Positions 6,556 to 8,499 of a stretch of 8,499 nt of DNA are shown piece by piece (positions within the stretch are counted from its first letter, which is position 1; every line of letters begins with the position of its first letter). Origin of the DNA: J134 sp964484045 (GTDB taxonomy: Bacteria > Pseudomonadota > Alphaproteobacteria > Sphingomonadales > Rhodothalassiaceae); the NCBI GenBank assembly GCA_964484045.1, contig CAZAEP010000109.1, positions 1 to 8,499 on the forward strand, in the 5' to 3' direction. The notes below the pieces were generated by a model. It saw only the letters and a list, made by a program, of their open reading frames with translations. It made no database searches and was not told the DNA's origin. Made by a program: the position numbers and the translations under genes.

Positions 6556-7161
6556 TCAGTCGCGGCGCCGCGAGCGCCGCAGGAGGACGTAAAAGGCGCC
6601 GCTGCCGCCATCCTGCGGGGCCGCGCCATCAAAGGCCTGCACCAGCGGTGCGAGCTCGGGGCCTTCGAGCCAGAGCGGCAGAAGACGGCGCAGGACCCCG
6701 CCTTCGGGCGCGAAATCGGCGCGCCGGCGAAAGGCCGCGGGCGGGCCCGCGCCCGGGGCGACGCGGGCGCCGCCCTTGCCGGTGATGACCAGAATGACGC
6801 GGGCACCGCGGCGCGCCGCGGCGGAAAGGTGGCGGGAGAGACGGCGATAGGCCTCCTCGCGATCGAGGCCATGCAGATCGAGCGTCGAGTCGATGGGCTC
6901 GCGGCGGCGCGCGATGCGACGCAGACGCCCGGACTCGATCGCCGGCGACGGCGCGTGCGGCGACGATCGGGCGGCCGCAACCGAACGATCGGACGCCCCT
7001 GTCGCCGCCCTCCGTCCGCCTGCGCCTTTTTTCGTCGACGGCGCGCCGGCGGCGGCCGGGCGCCCTGCCGGTGCTCGCGACGCGAGCGGCCGCACGCCGC
7101 GGACATAGGCCTCCCAGAGCGCCCGCTCCTCGGGGCTCAGGCCCTCGCGGCGCTTGCTCAC
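6556..7161 (-). CDS. Smr/MutS2-type domain protein
   Basis: A 201-residue protein with a C-terminal Smr domain, a fold related to the nuclease domain at the end of MutS2. The domain begins at LDLHG (94-98) and continues through the helix EEAYRRLSRHL and VILVITGKG (122-130, with the conserved TGKG turn). A helix then follows, GGVLRRLLPLWL (154-165), and the final strand GGSGAFYVLLRR (185-196). The N-terminus carries SPEERALWEAYVRGVRPL (9-26), as in alphaproteobacterial relatives, then a basic, Ala/Pro-rich linker of about 60 residues that is probably disordered. Family members bind or nick nucleic acid; its exact role here is unknown. The start is GTG 7161-7159, preceded by GGGAG and overlapping the stop of the small upstream ORF as GTGA. 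Confidence 0.9.
   Translation of the reverse strand: MSKRREGLSPEERALWEAYVRGVRPLASRAPAGRPAAAGAPSTKKGAGGRRAATGASDRSVAAARSSPHAPSPAIESGRLRRIARRREPIDSTLDLHGLDREEAYRRLSRHLSAAARRGARVILVITGKGGARVAPGAGPPAAFRRRADFAPEGGVLRRLLPLWLEGPELAPLVQAFDGAAPQDGGSGAFYVLLRRSRRRD
6562..6580. terminator. GC-rich hairpin at the hslU/smr convergence
   Basis: GCGGCGC-CGCGA-GCGCCGC forms a perfect 7-bp stem with a 5-nt loop starting 16 nt after the hslU stop, within the last codons of smr. Neither strand has a T-tract after it, so it is not a canonical intrinsic terminator. It could pause transcription or protect the hslU 3' end. Confidence 0.3.
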
Positions 7162-7409
7162 GGGTCCGCGCTCCCGGGCCCGCTCGCCGCAGCGAGCGCG
7201 TGATCGCCGGGGAGAAATACCGAGCGGCGAGCAGGCGCCGCCCCTGTGCAGGGAAGGAACATGCGTTCGAAGACGGCGCGTTTCGCGGCCCCGCGATCGT
7301 TCTCCACGCAGCCCGCAAGGCGCGCCTGCCGGATGCCGCGCGCCAGCAGAACGAAAAGACCGACCGCGAGAGGACCCGCAAGCCCGGAGCGTGCCCGCCG
7401 CCGGCGCAT
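7158..7409 (-). CDS. Hypothetical 83-residue protein of uncertain reality
   Basis: I do not recognise this protein. The ATG at 7409-7407 comes 3 nt after the Tim44-like stop, and its own TGA overlaps the smr GTG start by 4 nt, so it fits the operon as a coupled gene. The N-terminus (MRRRRARSGLAGPLAVGLFV) is basic then hydrophobic, like a signal peptide or membrane anchor. LAGC at about 31-34 resembles a lipobox, but charged residues separate it from the hydrophobic core, so lipoprotein processing is doubtful. The rest is low-complexity Ala/Gly/Pro/Arg. Only about 77 percent of codons end in G/C, clearly lower than hslU. Many alphaproteobacteria have mltA at this place; this could be a remnant, an unrelated small gene or spacer. 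Confidence 0.4.
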   Translation of the reverse strand: MRRRRARSGLAGPLAVGLFVLLARGIRQARLAGCVENDRGAAKRAVFERMFLPCTGAAPARRSVFLPGDHALAAASGPGSADP

Positions 7410-7412
7410 GGC

Positions 7413-8075
7413 TCAGTCGGAATGGGTGGCGACCAGCGTCCAGTTCGGATCGTCGCTCGCCGCGGCGCGGGCAAAGGTCCAGACGTCGACCACGCTCGTC
7501 GTGTCGGACTCGTTGCCGCTGACCAGCCGTCCCTCGCGGTCCCGGGTCACGGAGACGATTTCGGCGCGATAGGTCACGCTGACCTCCACCGTCCGTCCGC
7601 GCAGGGCGAGACCGCTGATCGCGACGTCGACGAGATCGACGATGCGCGCCTCGAGGGTGTGCCCCGCGGCGGTCCGTTCGTCGATGACGGCGACGAACTG
7701 CGCGTAGACGTCATCGCTCAGGAAGCGCCGGAGAGTCTCCTTCTCACCCGACCAGAAGGCCTCGAGGATGAGCGAATAGGCCGCCTTCGCGCCCTCGAGA
7801 AAGCGGTCGACGTCGAAATCCGGGTCGGCCTGGCGAACCTCCCGCAGGGCGCGCCGCATCCGGCTGTCGGATTCCAGTTTCTGCACGGCTTCCGAAAGAC
7901 CCGGACCGGCGCCCCCGGCCGGGGCATCGGCGGCCACGCGACCGTGTTCGAGCACCTCCTGCGGCGGCGGCTCCTCGCCGGTCCGGCGTCCGAGCACGCT
8001 GCGCAGCCGCAGCGCGATGAAGCCGGCAACCATTGCCAGAAGAACGATGTCGATGAATTGAAATCCGTTGTCCAT
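7413..8075 (-). CDS. Tim44-like domain protein, inner-membrane anchored
   Basis: A 220-residue member of the Tim44/TimA family, bacterial relatives of the mitochondrial import-motor subunit Tim44. Residues 6-24 (QFIDIVLLAMVAGFIALRL) form one membrane segment, followed by RSVLGRRTGEE and a flexible Pro/Gly/Ala linker to about 62. The C-terminal Tim44 domain (about 85-217) contains DPDFDVDRFLEGAKAAYSLI, EAFWSGEKETLRRFLS, the YAQF segment and the closing VVDVWTFARAAASDDPNWTLVAT. ATG 8075-8073 is preferred over in-frame starts up to 8150 because the membrane segment then lies at the N-terminus, as in relatives. It is divergent from fxsA. In Caulobacter the family member TimA is an inner-membrane protein; its function here is inferred. 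Confidence 0.9.
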   Translation of the reverse strand: MDNGFQFIDIVLLAMVAGFIALRLRSVLGRRTGEEPPPQEVLEHGRVAADAPAGGAGPGLSEAVQKLESDSRMRRALREVRQADPDFDVDRFLEGAKAAYSLILEAFWSGEKETLRRFLSDDVYAQFVAVIDERTAAGHTLEARIVDLVDVAISGLALRGRTVEVSVTYRAEIVSVTRDREGRLVSGNESDTTSVVDVWTFARAAASDDPNWTLVATHSD

Positions 8076-8155
8076 GCCGTTTTCCACGACAGTCCGGGCG
8101 TCGCCGTGGCCGCCCCGCTGTCCATGATTGGTCGTCCCGCCGCTCCGCATGGCGT

Positions 8156-8184
8156 TTGCGAAAGCGCGTGTCGCACCCTACATA
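8156..8184 (+). promoter_or_regulatory. Possible fxsA promoter in the Tim44/fxsA divergent region
   Basis: TTGCGA (8156-8161), a 17-nt spacer and TACATA (8179-8184) give partial sigma-70 matches facing fxsA. Read on the other strand, the same -10 bases are TGC-TATGTA, an extended -10-like element facing the Tim44 gene, but with no good -35. A small inverted repeat, TGCGA-N9-TCGCA (8157-8175), overlaps the proposed -35. The rest of 8076-8242 shows nothing else I can name. Confidence 0.25.
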
Positions 8185-8242
8185 GCATGCTGCGTAAGGA
8201 TATCCAGACGATAGATAGGCCTCCGGCCGGCAAAGGACAAGC

Positions 8243-8499
8243 ATGGCGCTGCTCGTTTTTCTTCTCGCTCCGATCGTCGTTCTCCTCGTCGAGATCGGCG
8301 TCTTCATCAAGGTCGGCGCCGCGATCGGCGCCCTGCCGGTGCTCGCGCTGACGGTGCTGACCGCCCTTGTCGGACTCGCCCTCGTGCGCGCCCAGGGGCT
8401 CGAGACCCTGCGCCGCGCGCATGACGAGATCGACGCCGGCGTGCCGCCGGTGCGCGAGCTCATCGAGGGCGCCATGCTCGTGGTGGCCGGCCTGTGCCT
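8243..8499 (+). CDS. fxsA: FxsA-family inner-membrane protein, N-terminal 85 residues, cut by window edge
   Basis: A small polytopic membrane protein of the FxsA family. The E. coli member is named for suppressing F-plasmid exclusion of phage T7 when overproduced; its normal role is unknown. The start MALLVFLLAPIVVLLVEIGV places a conserved glutamate (E17) inside the first membrane helix. A second hydrophobic segment runs through LPVLALTVLTALVGLALV (31-48). RAQGLETLRRA (49-59) and VPPVRELIEGAMLVVAGL (67-84) are typical of the family. AAAGGAC (8232-8238) precedes the ATG by 4 nt as a ribosome site. The frame is open to the window end. In many alphaproteobacteria fxsA lies beside secB and opposite the Tim44-like gene; secB would be beyond this window. 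Confidence 0.93.
   Translation, partial: MALLVFLLAPIVVLLVEIGVFIKVGAAIGALPVLALTVLTALVGLALVRAQGLETLRRAHDEIDAGVPPVRELIEGAMLVVAGLC

Noticed and set aside
7181..7198. 7-bp hairpin with a CGCA loop upstream of smr, considered as a terminator or small RNA.
   Set aside because: No T-tract follows on either strand and smr starts just downstream; GC-rich hairpins of this size arise easily here.
7071..8351. A 426-codon open frame on the plus strand across smr, the Tim44-like gene and the fxsA promoter region.
   Set aside because: It runs antisense to recognised genes and into the fxsA start in another frame; composition is Arg/Pro/Ala-rich with no recognisable domain.

Overview
This is high-GC DNA, with a strong preference for G or C at the third codon position. 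Gene content and order point to an alphaproteobacterium: a hisB-hisH-hisA-hisF-hisE run divergent from hslVU, an Smr gene close to a Tim44-like gene, and fxsA divergent from the Tim44-like gene. The genus cannot be told from the window. No phage, insertion sequence, CRISPR array, tRNA or rRNA was seen. This is core chromosomal housekeeping sequence.

Layout. Positions 1-615 (minus) hold the first 205 codons of dnaK. Positions 616-838 are the dnaK leader and a very good heat-shock (RpoH, sigma-32) type promoter. Positions 839-4511 (minus) are a tightly packed histidine operon, read in the order hisB, hisH, a GNAT acetyltransferase, hisA, hisF, hisE, with every junction overlapping by 1 or 4 bases. 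Positions 4512-4675 are a divergent promoter region with a second RpoH-like promoter facing hslV. Positions 4676-6546 (plus) are hslV and hslU, overlapping by 4 bases. Positions 6556-8075 (minus) are an Smr-domain gene, an 83-codon ORF of unknown nature and a Tim44-like membrane protein gene. Positions 8076-8242 are a second divergent intergenic region. Position 8243 to the end (plus) is the start of fxsA.

How the parts fit. The his genes encode steps 2 (HisE), 4 (HisA), 5 (HisH plus HisF) and 6 (HisB) of histidine synthesis; the other his genes must lie elsewhere. DnaK (chaperone) and HslVU (ATP-dependent protease) are classic heat-shock proteins. Both appear to have promoters of the form CTTG-N18-CYTATNT, so two heat-shock units flank the his operon and one may be partly fed by read-through from it.

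Most notable points: an acetyltransferase gene embedded and probably translationally coupled inside the his operon; a roughly 160-nt dnaK leader containing a 33-codon ORF that stops 3 nt before the dnaK start; an HslV that must lose 13 residues to expose its catalytic threonine; and a small ORF of weak coding character where many alphaproteobacteria carry mltA. I found no convincing undescribed multi-gene system.
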